Numbered from the stretch's first letter, positions 1 through 8,577 are shown. The stretch is DNA of 64,000 nt from Streptococcus suis (GCF_016775005.1 NZ_JAEUXI010000002.1:1-64000), one strand, 5' to 3'. Made by a program: numbers and translations. Notes: a model not told the origin generated them from the sequence alone.

Positions 1-46
1 TATTTCGTTTCTTCACTGTTAACTGATCGCTCGAGACAACTCCATT

Positions 47-75
47 ATTCTATCACCTTAACCTACCTTTGTCAA
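47..75 (-). promoter_or_regulatory. Strong sigma-A promoter firing leftward out of the window
   Basis: On the minus strand a consensus -35 TTGACA (70-75) is followed by a 17-nt spacer and -10 TAGAAT (47-52). The GC-poor leader runs to position 1 with no start codon and SD pair that I can see. It lies just downstream of the hpf terminator, so it drives something outside the window. Near-consensus strength and an apparently untranslated leader fit a stable-RNA (rRNA or tRNA) operon. That identity is inference. Confidence 0.65.
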
Positions 76-93
76 TATCTTTTTGAAACTTTT

Positions 94-129
94 TTAAAAA
101 AAATTGAGACAGGTATGAAACCTGTCTCA
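94..129 (-). terminator. Intrinsic terminator of hpf
   Basis: A perfect 10-bp stem (105-114 with 120-129, TGAGACAGGT arm) with a 5-nt loop is followed on the minus strand by a T-rich run (about 96-104). It directly follows the hpf stop codon and separates hpf from the leftward promoter at 47-75. Confidence 0.85.
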
Positions 130-135
130 TCTGCT

Positions 136-675
136 TTATTTTACTTCAAGCAACCCTAGGTCACCATCTTCTCTTTTATATAGAAGATTTGTAGTGCCGT
201 CATTTGCATCTGTGTAGATAAAGAAGTCATGCCCAAGTAATTCTAACTGTAAAATTGCTTCTTCCAAATCCATTGGTTTCAAGTCAATCTGCTTGGTACG
301 TACTACTTTTACTTCTTCTACTTCTTGGTCTGTAAATTCATCTGAGAAGACTTGGCTTGTTGAAATCTTTTGACGATGTTTGCGCTCAATTTTTGTCTTG
401 TTACGACGAATTTGGCGTTCAATCTTATCAACAACTAGGTCAATTGAGCCATACATTTCTTGAGATACATCTTCTGCACGCAATGTAATGCTGCCTAATA
501 GAATAGTAACTTCTACTTTTGCACGCTTGTCACGGTATACTTTCAAGTTGACTTTCGCATCTAGTTCTTGGTCTTCATTGAAATATTTTTCAATTTTTGC
601 GACTTTGTCTTCTACGTAGTCTTTCAAGGCATCTGTAACTTCAAGGTTTTCTCCACGAATACTATATTTAATCAT
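136..675 (-). CDS. hpf: Ribosome hibernation promoting factor, long form
   Basis: Long HPF (179 aa) binds the decoding region of idle 70S ribosomes and pairs them into inactive 100S dimers in stationary phase. Residues 1-105 form the S30AE/YfiA ribosome-binding domain, rich in Lys/Arg after residue 80. Residues about 120-178 form the C-terminal dimerisation domain of the long Firmicutes type, including the G-H-D-F-F-I-Y segment. The start is preceded by AGAGG. The gene has its own promoter (715-742) and terminator, so it is probably monocistronic although it follows comFC closely. Nothing is unusual in length or motifs. Confidence 0.95.
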   Translation of the reverse strand: MIKYSIRGENLEVTDALKDYVEDKVAKIEKYFNEDQELDAKVNLKVYRDKRAKVEVTILLGSITLRAEDVSQEMYGSIDLVVDKIERQIRRNKTKIERKHRQKISTSQVFSDEFTDQEVEEVKVVRTKQIDLKPMDLEEAILQLELLGHDFFIYTDANDGTTNLLYKREDGDLGLLEVK

Positions 676-714
676 ATTGTACCTCTTTCTAGGCTATTGC
701 CTTTCTTCACTATT

Positions 715-742
715 ATTATATCATTTTTTTCTAAAAATGCAA
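715..742 (-). promoter_or_regulatory. hpf promoter
   Basis: Minus strand: extended -10 TGATATAAT (-10 at 715-720), with TTGCAT (737-742) 16 nt upstream as -35. It lies between the comFC stop and the hpf start, about 40 nt before the hpf ATG. Confidence 0.65.
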
Positions 743-749
743 GCGTTTC

Positions 750-1415
750 CTAACGGGCAATTGAAAAACTCTTGACTGTTTTCGCTCCTGCTTTCAAAAG
801 TATTTTCCTAGCGTGTTGAATGGTCTGGCCTGTCGTATAGATATCATCAATTAAAAGAATCTTTTCTGCTGGTACTTTTTCTGAGATTAAGCAAAACGGT
901 TGTTGCGTTTCGAGTCGTTCCTTTCGACTGAGACTGGATTGTTTGACCGTCTCCTTCTTTTCTAATAAGTTGCAATAGGATAAACCGGCTTCCTCTAGCA
1001 AGGCCTCGACTTGATTAAATCCCCTTTCTTCAAGACTTTTTTGACTGAGGGGAATGGGGACCAACTGCCAATCCTTCCATTCCTTACCCATTAGTTTAAG
1101 TTCTGAAGCAAAAACTTTCCTTAAAGCATAATCACCAAAAAACTTGTAGCGTGAAAAATAGCTGGCCATTGCTTGGTTGTACTGAAAAAGTGCCAAATGA
1201 TCCGCGGGTAAACCTTGCTTTCGCCAATGTAAACAATCTTCGCATTCTTTATCCTCATCGTATTTGTAACAACTTGGACAATGCTTTTGCCCAATTTTCT
1301 CAAATTGCGCCTTGCATACTTGACAAGTTCTTGCCTGGCTCTTGGAAAAACTAAAGATGTTTGAAAAACTTTCTTTTGTCGAAATAGGTTGATCACAGAG
1401 AAGGCAGTTGATCAT
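750..1415 (-). CDS. comFC: ComF-family phosphoribosyltransferase-like competence protein
   Basis: 221 aa. ComFC is a late competence protein needed for transformation and works with the ComFA helicase inside the membrane. The N-terminus carries zinc-binding Cys pairs (CLLC, CQVC, CPSC, CEDC). The C-terminus carries the PRPP-binding motif ILLIDDIYTTGQT (about 186-198) of type I phosphoribosyltransferases. Its start overlaps the end of comFA by 23 nt, so the two are translationally coupled. Expression should follow the ComX-type box before comFA. The phosphoribosyltransferase substrate is not settled for the family. Confidence 0.93.
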   Translation of the reverse strand: MINCLLCDQPISTKESFSNIFSFSKSQARTCQVCKAQFEKIGQKHCPSCYKYDEDKECEDCLHWRKQGLPADHLALFQYNQAMASYFSRYKFFGDYALRKVFASELKLMGKEWKDWQLVPIPLSQKSLEERGFNQVEALLEEAGLSYCNLLEKKETVKQSSLSRKERLETQQPFCLISEKVPAEKILLIDDIYTTGQTIQHARKILLKAGAKTVKSFSIAR

Positions 1416-2697
1416 CTTTAGCCTCCTTATTCATTTCTCGAATCTCTTTTATTGCTGATTGCATGGCCTTTGTTTTTCCATTGTGAAAAAAGTACAATAG
1501 TCCATCTGGCCTATCCATACTACGCCCAACTCTTCCTGAAATTTGGACGAGACTGGATTTTGTAAACAACTGATGATGGGATTCTAATACGAAAACATCT
1601 ACCCCTGGAAAGGTGACTCCTCTTTCGAGAATGGTAGTAGAGATAAGAATAGTAATCTTTCCCTCTCGAAAGGCTTGGACTTGGTCTAGCCGGTCACTAG
1701 TTTGACTAGAAACACAGCCTACACTCCCTTTTCCAAACTCCTTCTCAAGGATTTCCTGAACCTGTCGGCCTCTTTCAATCTCAGCAACAAACAATAGCAA
1801 AGGAAATCCTGTCGCCTGTTGCATCAAGATAGCTTTCATCAGTTTAGTTGGTAGGCAAGTCTTTTTAATAGAAGCTTCAAGGCTACCGAGCCAAATCGGT
1901 GTCGGGATAACCAAGGGATTCCCATGAAATCTTCTTGGCAAACTAAGCCGTTCCAGTTGGCCATTTCTGACCATCTTGTCAAGCCGATCTGTTGCAGTTG
2001 CCGTCAAAAATACTCTTACCCCATTTTCTTTGAGCGCATTGTCAACCGCCTGGTAAAGAATGGGGTTATCTACATAGGGAAAGGCATCAACTTCATCGAT
2101 TATCAATAAATCAAAAGCCTGGTAAAATTTTAGCAATTGATGTGTGGTAGCAATGACTAAGGGTGTTCGAAAATAGTCTGCTGATTCTCCATGCAAAAGG
2201 CTAATCGGACAAGTAAAGTCTTTTTGAAGCCGTTGGTAAAGTTCGATGCAAACATCCACGCGCGGGCTGGCTAAACAAACCGTCCCACCCTGTTTCAGAA
2301 TAGTGTCGATGGTCTGGTAAATCATCTCTGTCTTTCCTGCTCCTGTAACCGCATGTACCAGACAGGCCCGTCCATCTCCAACTTGTTTTTGAAGGGCAGT
2401 TGAAATCTTTTCCTGCCAAGGGGACAATTGTCCTTGCCAGTTTAGGTAGGATTGTTCAGGAAATCTTTTTTGCGGAAAATAATACAAGGCCTGATCAGAA
2501 CGTAGCCTTCCCAACAAGATGCACGCTCTACAATAATAGGTCTGATTTGGCAATCGACCTATCTCTTCATAGTCGGTTCCACATCGCTGACATGTCTTTG
2601 GACTAGTATTTTGCTCTAGTTTTCTTGCTAGGGCGATTTCTTCTCTTGTTAATTGATCTTGCGTGAACCATTTTCCATACTTGTTTTCATCTCTCAT
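1393..2697 (-). CDS. comFA: ComFA, DEAD-box-like DNA helicase/translocase of competence
   Basis: 434 aa from the chosen start. ComFA is an ATPase that drives single-stranded DNA through the ComEC channel during natural transformation. The sequence shows a four-Cys zinc site (CQRC at about 36-39, CRAC at about 56-59), Walker A TGAGKT (about 118-123), a DEVD Walker B, a SAT-like motif (LTATAT) and motif VI (QISGRVGRSMDR). An upstream in-frame ATG at 2718 exists. I prefer 2697 because the protein then begins like other streptococcal ComFA proteins and because a ComX-box-like sequence lies between the two ATGs. No Shine-Dalgarno precedes 2697, so the mRNA may be leaderless. It overlaps comFC. Confidence 0.92.
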   Translation of the reverse strand: MRDENKYGKWFTQDQLTREEIALARKLEQNTSPKTCQRCGTDYEEIGRLPNQTYYCRACILLGRLRSDQALYYFPQKRFPEQSYLNWQGQLSPWQEKISTALQKQVGDGRACLVHAVTGAGKTEMIYQTIDTILKQGGTVCLASPRVDVCIELYQRLQKDFTCPISLLHGESADYFRTPLVIATTHQLLKFYQAFDLLIIDEVDAFPYVDNPILYQAVDNALKENGVRVFLTATATDRLDKMVRNGQLERLSLPRRFHGNPLVIPTPIWLGSLEASIKKTCLPTKLMKAILMQQATGFPLLLFVAEIERGRQVQEILEKEFGKGSVGCVSSQTSDRLDQVQAFREGKITILISTTILERGVTFPGVDVFVLESHHQLFTKSSLVQISGRVGRSMDRPDGLLYFFHNGKTKAMQSAIKEIREMNKEAKDDQLPSL

Positions 2698-2704
2698 ACT
2701 TATT

Positions 2705-2712
2705 GATTCGTA
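2705..2712 (-). promoter_or_regulatory. Candidate ComX (SigX) com-box for comFA-comFC
   Basis: TACGAATC on the minus strand matches the streptococcal competence box TACGAATA at 7 of 8 positions. It sits 7 nt upstream of the preferred comFA ATG (2697), so transcription would start at or next to that ATG. The location, directly before a late competence operon, supports the call. The last base differs from consensus. Confidence 0.55.
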
Positions 2713-2719
2713 ATCCATC

Positions 2720-2748
2720 TTGTCAAGATAGAAAAAAAATCGTACAAT
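2720..2748 (+). promoter_or_regulatory. yigZ promoter, possibly leaderless
   Basis: -35 TTGTCA (2720-2725), 17-nt spacer, -10 TACAAT (2743-2748). The yigZ ATG at 2755 is only 6 nt past the -10, so the start codon would coincide with the transcription start. The -35 overlaps minus-strand sequence just upstream of comFA. Confidence 0.7.
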
Positions 2749-2754
2749 TTTTGT

Positions 2755-3387
2755 ATGAAAGAATTTAAAACTATCAAAGCCGACGGAATTGTTGAAGAGG
2801 AAATTAAAAAATCTCGCTTTATTTGTTTTATGAAACGTGTCACTAGTGAAGAAGAGGCGAGAGAGTTTATCAATTCAATAAAAAAAGAACATTACAAGGC
2901 TAACCATAACTGCTCTGCTTTTGTCTTAGGGGAAAATATGACCATCAAGCGGACCTCAGATGATGGTGAACCATCTGGTACAGCTGGCGTTCCGATGCTG
3001 ACAGTTTTAGAAAACCACCAGCTGACCAATGTGGTGGCGGTGGTGACCCGCTATTTTGGTGGTATCAAACTGGGAGCAGGAGGTCTTATTCGTGCATACG
3101 CTGGAGCTGTGGCAAAGGCGGTCAAAGAAATCGGGATGGTTGAGGTCAAGGAGCAGGAAGGAATTGCTATTTCTTTAACCTATGCTCAATACCAAGAATT
3201 TGCTAACTGGCGAGCGGAATGGCAACTAGAAGAGTTCGATACCCAATTTAATACAGGTGTAGACACCCTCATCTTCGTTGATAAGCAAGCAGTTGAGCCT
3301 GTCCTTGCTAGCTTAACCGAATTTTATCATGGTAAAGTTATTGGTCAAGTAGCTGAGTCTAGGGTGGTTGAAATTCCGATTCATTAA
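2755..3387 (+). CDS. yigZ: YigZ/IMPACT family protein
   Basis: 210 aa. Members of the UPF0029/IMPACT family have an N-terminal ribosomal-S5-like fold and a C-terminal EF-G-domain-like segment. Bacterial function is unclear; the eukaryotic IMPACT relatives modulate translation control. The family signature TSDDGEPSGTAG and the following R-Y-F-G-G-I-K-L-G-A-G-G block are intact at about residues 60-105. The N-terminus (M-K-E-F-K-T-I) matches the usual family start. No Shine-Dalgarno is visible and the promoter abuts the ATG. Transcribed divergently from comFA. Confidence 0.9.
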   Translation: MKEFKTIKADGIVEEEIKKSRFICFMKRVTSEEEAREFINSIKKEHYKANHNCSAFVLGENMTIKRTSDDGEPSGTAGVPMLTVLENHQLTNVVAVVTRYFGGIKLGAGGLIRAYAGAVAKAVKEIGMVEVKEQEGIAISLTYAQYQEFANWRAEWQLEEFDTQFNTGVDTLIFVDKQAVEPVLASLTEFYHGKVIGQVAESRVVEIPIH

Positions 3388-3416
3388 AAAAAGCTATCAA
3401 AGTGATAGCTTTTTTA
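3386..3416. terminator. Terminator after yigZ
   Basis: 9-bp stem AAGCTATCA/TGATAGCTT (3391-3399 with 3403-3411) with a 3-nt loop, A-run before and T-run after, directly downstream of the yigZ stop. Confidence 0.85.
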
Positions 3417-3419
3417 TAT

Positions 3420-3448
3420 TTTACATGAGCTAAATTTCTTCTTATAAT
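3420..3448 (+). promoter_or_regulatory. cysK promoter
   Basis: -35 TTTACA (3420-3425), 17-nt spacer, -10 TATAAT (3443-3448). A short leader with SD GCGGAGG precedes the cysK ATG at 3476. Confidence 0.75.
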
Positions 3449-3475
3449 AGAAGCAAATTCAAGCGGAGGTGCCCT

Positions 3476-4402
3476 ATGGCCATTTATCAATCAATTACCC
3501 AATTAGTCGGAAACACCCCAATCATCAAACTCAACTCCCTAGTACCTGAAGACGCTGCTGAGGTCTATGTAAAGCTGGAAGCATTCAACCCTGGCTCATC
3601 AGTTAAAGACCGTATCGCTTTAGCTATGATTGAAGATGCTGAAAAAGCTGGGATCATCAAACCTGGTGACACCATCGTGGAACCTACCAGCGGCAATACT
3701 GGTATCGGTTTGGCTTGGGTAGGGGCTGCCAAAGGCTACAAGGTAATCATCGTCATGCCTGAAACTATGAGTGTGGAACGCCGAAAAATCATCCAAGCCT
3801 ACGGTGCGGAGTTGGTTCTTACACCAGGGAGCGAAGGGATGAAGGGAGCTATCGCGAAAGCAAAAGAGATTGCTGAAGAACAAAATGGCTGGGTGCCTTT
3901 CCAATTCGCTAATCCATCCAATCCAAAAGTTCACGAGGATACAACAGGGCAAGAAATTTTGAAAGACTTTGGTCCAACCGGCCTAGATGCTTTCGTTTCT
4001 GGTGTTGGTACTGGTGGAACTGTCTCTGGCGTTTCCCATGTTTTGAAGGTAGCAAATCCAGATATTGCAATCTACGCAGTTGAAGCGGATGAATCTGCCG
4101 TACTCTCTGGGGAAGCGCCTGGACCACACAAAATCCAAGGAATTTCAGCCGGCTTTATCCCGGATACCTTAGACACAACCGCTTACGATGGCATCATTCG
4201 CGTCAAGTCTGACGATGCACTTGCAACAGGACGTGCAATCGGTGGCCAGGAAGGGTTCTTGGTAGGTATTTCTTCAGGTGCAGCCATCCATGCAGCAATT
4301 GAAGTCGCAAAAGAATTGGGTGCAGGCAAAAAAGTATTAGCTATTTTGGCTGATAACGGTGAGCGCTATCTTTCAACAGCACTCTATGATTTCGAAGCAT
4401 AA
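3476..4402 (+). CDS. cysK: Cysteine synthase (O-acetylserine sulfhydrylase)
   Basis: 308 aa, the usual length for CysK. This PLP enzyme makes cysteine from O-acetylserine and sulfide in the cytosol. The PLP lysine lies in SSVKDR (K44). The asparagine loop TSGNTG and the phosphate-binding GVGTGGT loop are present. The C-terminal half retains the [12 protein letters not shown] and GISSGAA segments typical of CysK/CysM. It has its own promoter and ends in a terminator shared with the convergent S1-domain gene. I see no adjacent sulfur-assimilation gene. OASS-A rather than OASS-B is inferred from the motifs. Confidence 0.95.
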   Translation: MAIYQSITQLVGNTPIIKLNSLVPEDAAEVYVKLEAFNPGSSVKDRIALAMIEDAEKAGIIKPGDTIVEPTSGNTGIGLAWVGAAKGYKVIIVMPETMSVERRKIIQAYGAELVLTPGSEGMKGAIAKAKEIAEEQNGWVPFQFANPSNPKVHEDTTGQEILKDFGPTGLDAFVSGVGTGGTVSGVSHVLKVANPDIAIYAVEADESAVLSGEAPGPHKIQGISAGFIPDTLDTTAYDGIIRVKSDDALATGRAIGGQEGFLVGISSGAAIHAAIEVAKELGAGKKVLAILADNGERYLSTALYDFEA

Positions 4403-4430
4403 AAAAAGAAGGTCACGCCTTCTTTTTTTC
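4403..4430. terminator. Bidirectional terminator between cysK and the S1-domain gene
   Basis: AAAAAAGAAGG / CCTTCTTTTTTT stem with a short loop. It sits between the convergent stop codons and overlaps the last codons of the minus-strand gene, serving both. Confidence 0.85.
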
Positions 4431-4778
4431 TTTTAAAAATGCAACTGATTCTTTGACCCAGCCAGGCAGGGCTTGCCCCAAGGGAGCAAAACCTGTCTTA
4501 TGACGGTCACTGGTGAACCGATGATGGCGTGGAATTTTCTGTTTTTCCTCTTCCAGTGTTCGGATGGAAAGACTTGCCTTACCCGTGTACTCATCTAAGT
4601 CCACTACCTGTACCAATACTTCTTGACCCAAGGAGACTTGTTCATAGATATTATCGACAAACCCAGTCTTAATTTCTGAAATGTGGATCAAACCGCTTGT
4701 CCCATCTTCTAATTCGACAAAAGCGCCATAGGGTTGAATGCCTGTCACCTTGCCTGCTATTTTGTCTCCGATTTTCAT
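4413..4778 (-). CDS. cvfD: Single S1-domain RNA-binding protein (CvfD/YugI/GSP13 type)
   Basis: 121 aa. Residues 1-75 form one S1 RNA-binding domain (M-K-I-G-D-K-I start, then G-K-V-T-G-I and Y-G-A-F-V-E-L, later GLIHISEI). A basic tail follows. Relatives include general stress protein 13 of Bacillus and the pneumococcal post-transcriptional regulator CvfD. I chose the start at 4778 over 4802 because a GAGG site sits before it and it begins 1 nt after the upstream stop. That makes a two-gene unit with the HAD-cyclophilin gene. The CvfD symbol is inferred from domain structure. Confidence 0.75.
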   Translation of the reverse strand: MKIGDKIAGKVTGIQPYGAFVELEDGTSGLIHISEIKTGFVDNIYEQVSLGQEVLVQVVDLDEYTGKASLSIRTLEEEKQKIPRHHRFTSDRHKTGFAPLGQALPGWVKESVAFLKEKKKA

Positions 4779-4779
4779 A

Positions 4780-6180
4780 TTAATCCTCGATTTCAACTCC
4801 AAGAATGACTACATCTTCCACTGGTTTATCCATCGAACCAGTTTCTACACTTGCAATTGCATCCAAAACCTCAAATGATGCTTGGTCAACAAGGTGGCCA
4901 AAAACAGTATGGCGTTGGTCCAAATGCGGAGTCCCGCCCTGTTCGGCATAGGCTGCTGCAATTTCCGCAGGCCAACCACCACGTTCTAATTCTTTTTTGG
5001 CGTATGGTGCTTTGTCAGCCTGTACAATAAAGAATTGGCTGCCGTTTGTATTTGGTCCAGCATTTGCCATTGATAGGGCTCCACGGAGGTTGTAGACTTC
5101 CATTGAAAATTCATCTTCAAATGATTCCCCGTAGATGGACTCACCACCCATACCTGTTCCGGTCGGGTCACCTCCTTGAATCATAAAATCTTGGATGATA
5201 CGGTGGAAGATGACTCCATCATAGTATCCATCCTTGGCAAGGGCTACAAAGTTTGCAACTGTCTTAGGTGCTTGTTCTGGGAAGAGCTGGATTCGCAAGT
5301 CACCATGATTGGTATGAATCGTCGCAACCGGTCCTTCTACTGATGCCAGATTTAATTGGGGATATGTTCTTTCTTTCTCAACCATTCCTAATTTCTCCAA
5401 GGCATCAAAGATGCCATCTTCTTCTACTTTTTTTGTAATATAATCTGCTTTTTTCTGCAACTCAGGATGCGAATGTCCCATTGCAATACTGATACCTGCA
5501 TAATCAAAGACTTCCAAATCGTTTAGCCCATCACCGAAAACAAGGACATTTTCTGGTTTCAAGCCTAATTTTTCAACAACAGCTGCAACGCCTGCCGCTT
5601 TTGAAGCTGACTGCAAGACGATATCAGATGAAATCTCATGCCAACGCACACTTCGCAAACGGTCTTGTAGGTTCTCAGGCAATTGAACTTCCTTACCAGT
5701 TTGTTCAAAGGTAATCAGTTGATAGACATCCTCTTCCTTGTAAAAATCAGGATCCGTTGGGAGGTTTTCATAAATTGGATCAATGGCAGCGCTAATTCGC
5801 TGATCCCGTGTAGAAATGGCAGCTGACTCGCCACCCATCATACCGTAATCGACTCCTTGACTTGCCATCCAATCCAAGGCTTCTTGAATCAGTTCTTTGG
5901 ACATGACTGCCTTACGAAGAAAATTCCCTTTGGCATCTACAACGTAGGAACCATTGATCATAGCAAAATAATCAGGTTCCAATGCCTTGATTTCAGGAAC
6001 CAGCCCGTAAATGGCACGACCAGAAGCAATTCCAGTCAGAATCCCCTTTTTCTTCAAAGAAGCAAACACCTGTCGAATCGACTCAGGCATGTAGCCTGTA
6101 TCTTTGATGCGCAAGGTGTCATCAATATCGAAGAAAACAATTTTAATCTTTTTTGCTCTGTATTTTAATTTTGCATCCAT
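4780..6180 (-). CDS. Bifunctional Cof-type HAD hydrolase / cyclophilin peptidyl-prolyl isomerase
   Basis: 466 aa fusion. Residues about 10-265 are a HAD-IIB (Cof) phosphatase: nucleophile motif FFDIDDTL at about 16-23 and the late acidic motif FGDGLND. Residues about 285-466 are a cyclophilin: [17 protein letters not shown], then NTNGSQFFI and HTVFGHLVD, with catalytic Arg in FHRI. The first half probably dephosphorylates sugar phosphates or cofactors; the second speeds proline isomerisation. Streptococci are known to carry this unusual fusion. No signal peptide is seen, so it acts in the cytosol. Start 6180 has SD AAGGACGG; the ATG at 6198 lacks one. Confidence 0.92.
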   Translation of the reverse strand: MDAKLKYRAKKIKIVFFDIDDTLRIKDTGYMPESIRQVFASLKKKGILTGIASGRAIYGLVPEIKALEPDYFAMINGSYVVDAKGNFLRKAVMSKELIQEALDWMASQGVDYGMMGGESAAISTRDQRISAAIDPIYENLPTDPDFYKEEDVYQLITFEQTGKEVQLPENLQDRLRSVRWHEISSDIVLQSASKAAGVAAVVEKLGLKPENVLVFGDGLNDLEVFDYAGISIAMGHSHPELQKKADYITKKVEEDGIFDALEKLGMVEKERTYPQLNLASVEGPVATIHTNHGDLRIQLFPEQAPKTVANFVALAKDGYYDGVIFHRIIQDFMIQGGDPTGTGMGGESIYGESFEDEFSMEVYNLRGALSMANAGPNTNGSQFFIVQADKAPYAKKELERGGWPAEIAAAYAEQGGTPHLDQRHTVFGHLVDQASFEVLDAIASVETGSMDKPVEDVVILGVEIED

Positions 6181-6252
6181 CTGTTTCCGTCCTTTCAAGG
6201 GTCTTTATTTGACCAAAAAATGGGAAAATTATCATATTTTCCCATTATACCA

Positions 6253-6894
6253 CTATTCTGCGTCTTGCGCTACTAGCCCATGTTGAAAGGCATAAACTAC
6301 TGCTTGCGTCCGGTCACTAACTTCCAATTTTGAAAGGATATTGGAAACATGGGTTTTAACGGTTTTGAGGGAGATAAAGGATTCATCGGCTATGCGCTGA
6401 TTATCGTAACCCTTGGCTAATAAAGATAGAATTTCCCGCTCACGCGCAGTCAGATCATCATGGAGATTTGGATGGCGTTTTTGATCTTCAACTTTCTTCT
6501 CTACTTCCGTTTCAATTGCAAATTGACCGTCTGCTACTTTTTCAATCGCCCGCAATATCTCATCTGCACTCGATGTTTTCAACATGTAGCCTCTTGCCCC
6601 AGCTTCTAGGACTGGATAGATCTTGGCGTTGTCTAGGTAAGACGTCAGGATTACAATTTTGGCTTCCTTCCACTGAGAAAGAATCTCAAGTGTCGCTTCC
6701 ACTCCAGTCATCTTGGGCATGACCAAATCCATCAAAATAACATCTGGACGAAGGCTCAGGGCTTTTTCCAGTCCTTCTTGTCCATCTTCAGCTTCTGCAA
6801 TCACTTCTACATTGGCTTGCAGATTGAGATAACTTTTCAATCCAAGTCTAACCATCTGGTGATCATCAACCAAGAGCACACTAATCTTCTTCAT
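6253..6894 (-). CDS. liaR: LiaR/VraR-type NarL-family response regulator
   Basis: 213 aa. Receiver domain 1-120 with acidic pair D10-D11, phosphoacceptor D56 (ILMDLVMP) and the conserved K near 105. A LuxR-type helix-turn-helix lies at about 145-210 (LTAREREILSLLA, then SLKTVKTHVSNIL). In the LiaFSR system it activates envelope-stress genes when lipid II cycling is disturbed. It overlaps liaS by 14 nt and is last in the liaF-liaS-liaR operon. The family call comes from gene order plus sequence. Confidence 0.92.
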   Translation of the reverse strand: MKKISVLLVDDHQMVRLGLKSYLNLQANVEVIAEAEDGQEGLEKALSLRPDVILMDLVMPKMTGVEATLEILSQWKEAKIVILTSYLDNAKIYPVLEAGARGYMLKTSSADEILRAIEKVADGQFAIETEVEKKVEDQKRHPNLHDDLTAREREILSLLAKGYDNQRIADESFISLKTVKTHVSNILSKLEVSDRTQAVVYAFQHGLVAQDAE

Positions 6895-7885
6895 GTTCTT
6901 TTCCTTTCAATAAGGGAATACGGATATCAATGGAGACACCTTTTTGAGGCGCTGTCCGAATTTTGATAGTTCCTGCCATATCTTCTACTCGTTCCTGAAT
7001 ATTTTTCAGCCCATAGCTGACCTCTTCTTCTTGCTCTACCTGCATTCCGATGCCATCATCTGTAATTTTCAGTTGTAGCTCTGCTTCCTTCTGAATGAGA
7101 AACACATCCAAATGCTGGGCCTTGGCATGCCGAAGGGCGTTGCTGATAATTTCTTGGGCAATGCGGAAGAGGTGGTCTTCAATCGCCTTGGGTAATTGGT
7201 CCACCTGGTGCTGAAAATGGACTTGAATCGAACTCTTATCTTCAACTTCGCGTAAAATCAGTTCAAATCCGTCTACCAGATTACGACCGTCCAACTCACT
7301 TGGGCGTAAATGGAGGAGCAAGATGCGCAAATCTTTCTGAGCTGATTCCAGCATTTCCTTGACCGAGAGTAGCTGGGTCTGCAGGGTTGCCGCATCTATA
7401 CTGGTCAAATTCCCTGCAATCCCTGATAGTATCATGGAGCTCGCAAATAATTCTTGACTGACTGTATCATGCAATTCTCGGGCAATCCGTTTACGTTCCC
7501 CTTCAACAATCTCCTCTCGTTTCACCAAATCCAAATTATCAACTAGCTGTACTTGACGAGTCAACATGCGGACCTTTTCAGACAGGGCTACCAATTCCTC
7601 CTCTTCTTCCGCCTGCGAAAAAATGGGTTTGTTTTGCAAAATCAACTTCATTTTTTGGCGCATGGAGCGGGTTGCAAGCAAGACCGAAGATTGAACAAAA
7701 ATCCAAAGAAAGATTGACAGGACGATGATGAGGATGACAATGGTGAAAACAAGTTGATCTGTTTCAACCCAAAAAGTGACATCCATGAGAGGGTGTTCTA
7801 GAAGGGGGAAAATAGCTGCCAATACAACAAGAACCAAGAGGATAGCATACCAAACGTAGAGGAGGAGACGACCTGCTTTCATCAT
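6881..7885 (-). CDS. liaS: LiaS/VraS-type intramembrane-sensing histidine kinase
   Basis: 334 aa. Two N-terminal membrane helices (about 8-28 and 45-70) have only a short external loop, as in intramembrane-sensing kinases. The HisKA_3 dimerisation motif ARELHDTVSQELF carries the phosphorylated His at about 139. The HATPase domain shows SNALRHA and DDGIGM. It phosphorylates LiaR and is restrained by LiaF. It overlaps liaF by 4 nt (ATGA-type coupling) and liaR by 14 nt. Confidence 0.93.
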   Translation of the reverse strand: MMKAGRLLLYVWYAILLVLVVLAAIFPLLEHPLMDVTFWVETDQLVFTIVILIIVLSIFLWIFVQSSVLLATRSMRQKMKLILQNKPIFSQAEEEEELVALSEKVRMLTRQVQLVDNLDLVKREEIVEGERKRIARELHDTVSQELFASSMILSGIAGNLTSIDAATLQTQLLSVKEMLESAQKDLRILLLHLRPSELDGRNLVDGFELILREVEDKSSIQVHFQHQVDQLPKAIEDHLFRIAQEIISNALRHAKAQHLDVFLIQKEAELQLKITDDGIGMQVEQEEEVSYGLKNIQERVEDMAGTIKIRTAPQKGVSIDIRIPLLKGKEHEED

Positions 7886-8577
7886 ACGCTTACCACCTCC
7901 ACATCACCCAAAATCGAATTGACAACGATTTTTATCCGCTTATGCGATTGCAAATAATTGGGACTGGATAAGGAAACATTTTCATTTCGCAAATCTAGCT
8001 GAGGTTGTCCCATAAAGCGAACACTGCCGTAGATACTGGATGCCGACAGGGAAACTTCCACATCGATTGGTACGATAATCTTGGTTTTTCCAAAAGTTTT
8101 TCGAACAACAAAAATATTGTCTCGCCCTGTCAAGACAGTTTCATCCAGATCAATCACATCATTCCCAAAGAGTCGGATCATGTTAATATCTTCGTAACCG
8201 AATTGATCATAGTGATGATCTTGGTTTCCAAACCAGTGATTTTTATCCCGTTTGACTGCCAAAGCCGTATCTTCAAATACCAAGTGGGTGTACTGGTTTT
8301 GTTTTTGGTAACGGGAGAAAAAATTGAAAAAAATGTAAACAATAAGTAGAATAATCCCAAATATAAAGAAGGGATTGAGCAGAAAGACCAGAAAAATCAA
8401 GTAAATACCTGTTAAGAGGAGGAGATTTCCTTGCCGACGCCCCAAAAGATACCACAAGCCCAAGATAATAAATGCAATAAAAAGCAAACTGCGGGCTTGT
8501 TGACTAGCCAATACGTCAAAAAAGGCTAGGGTAAAGATGATCGATTCTACCAATAGAAAAAATTGAACTTTGCGCAT
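7882..8577 (-). CDS. liaF: LiaF, membrane inhibitor of LiaS
   Basis: 231 aa from the chosen start, typical for LiaF. The N-terminal half has about four hydrophobic segments. The C-terminal half (about 120-231) is a soluble DUF2154/LiaF domain with G-N-D-V-I-D-L and a terminal segment ending I-L-G-D-V-E-V. It keeps LiaS inactive in unstressed cells. The start at 8577 follows SD AAGGAAAGGG; the ATG at 8628 overlaps the promoter. First gene of the liaFSR operon. Confidence 0.9.
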   Translation of the reverse strand: MRKVQFFLLVESIIFTLAFFDVLASQQARSLLFIAFIILGLWYLLGRRQGNLLLLTGIYLIFLVFLLNPFFIFGIILLIVYIFFNFFSRYQKQNQYTHLVFEDTALAVKRDKNHWFGNQDHHYDQFGYEDINMIRLFGNDVIDLDETVLTGRDNIFVVRKTFGKTKIIVPIDVEVSLSASSIYGSVRFMGQPQLDLRNENVSLSSPNYLQSHKRIKIVVNSILGDVEVVSV

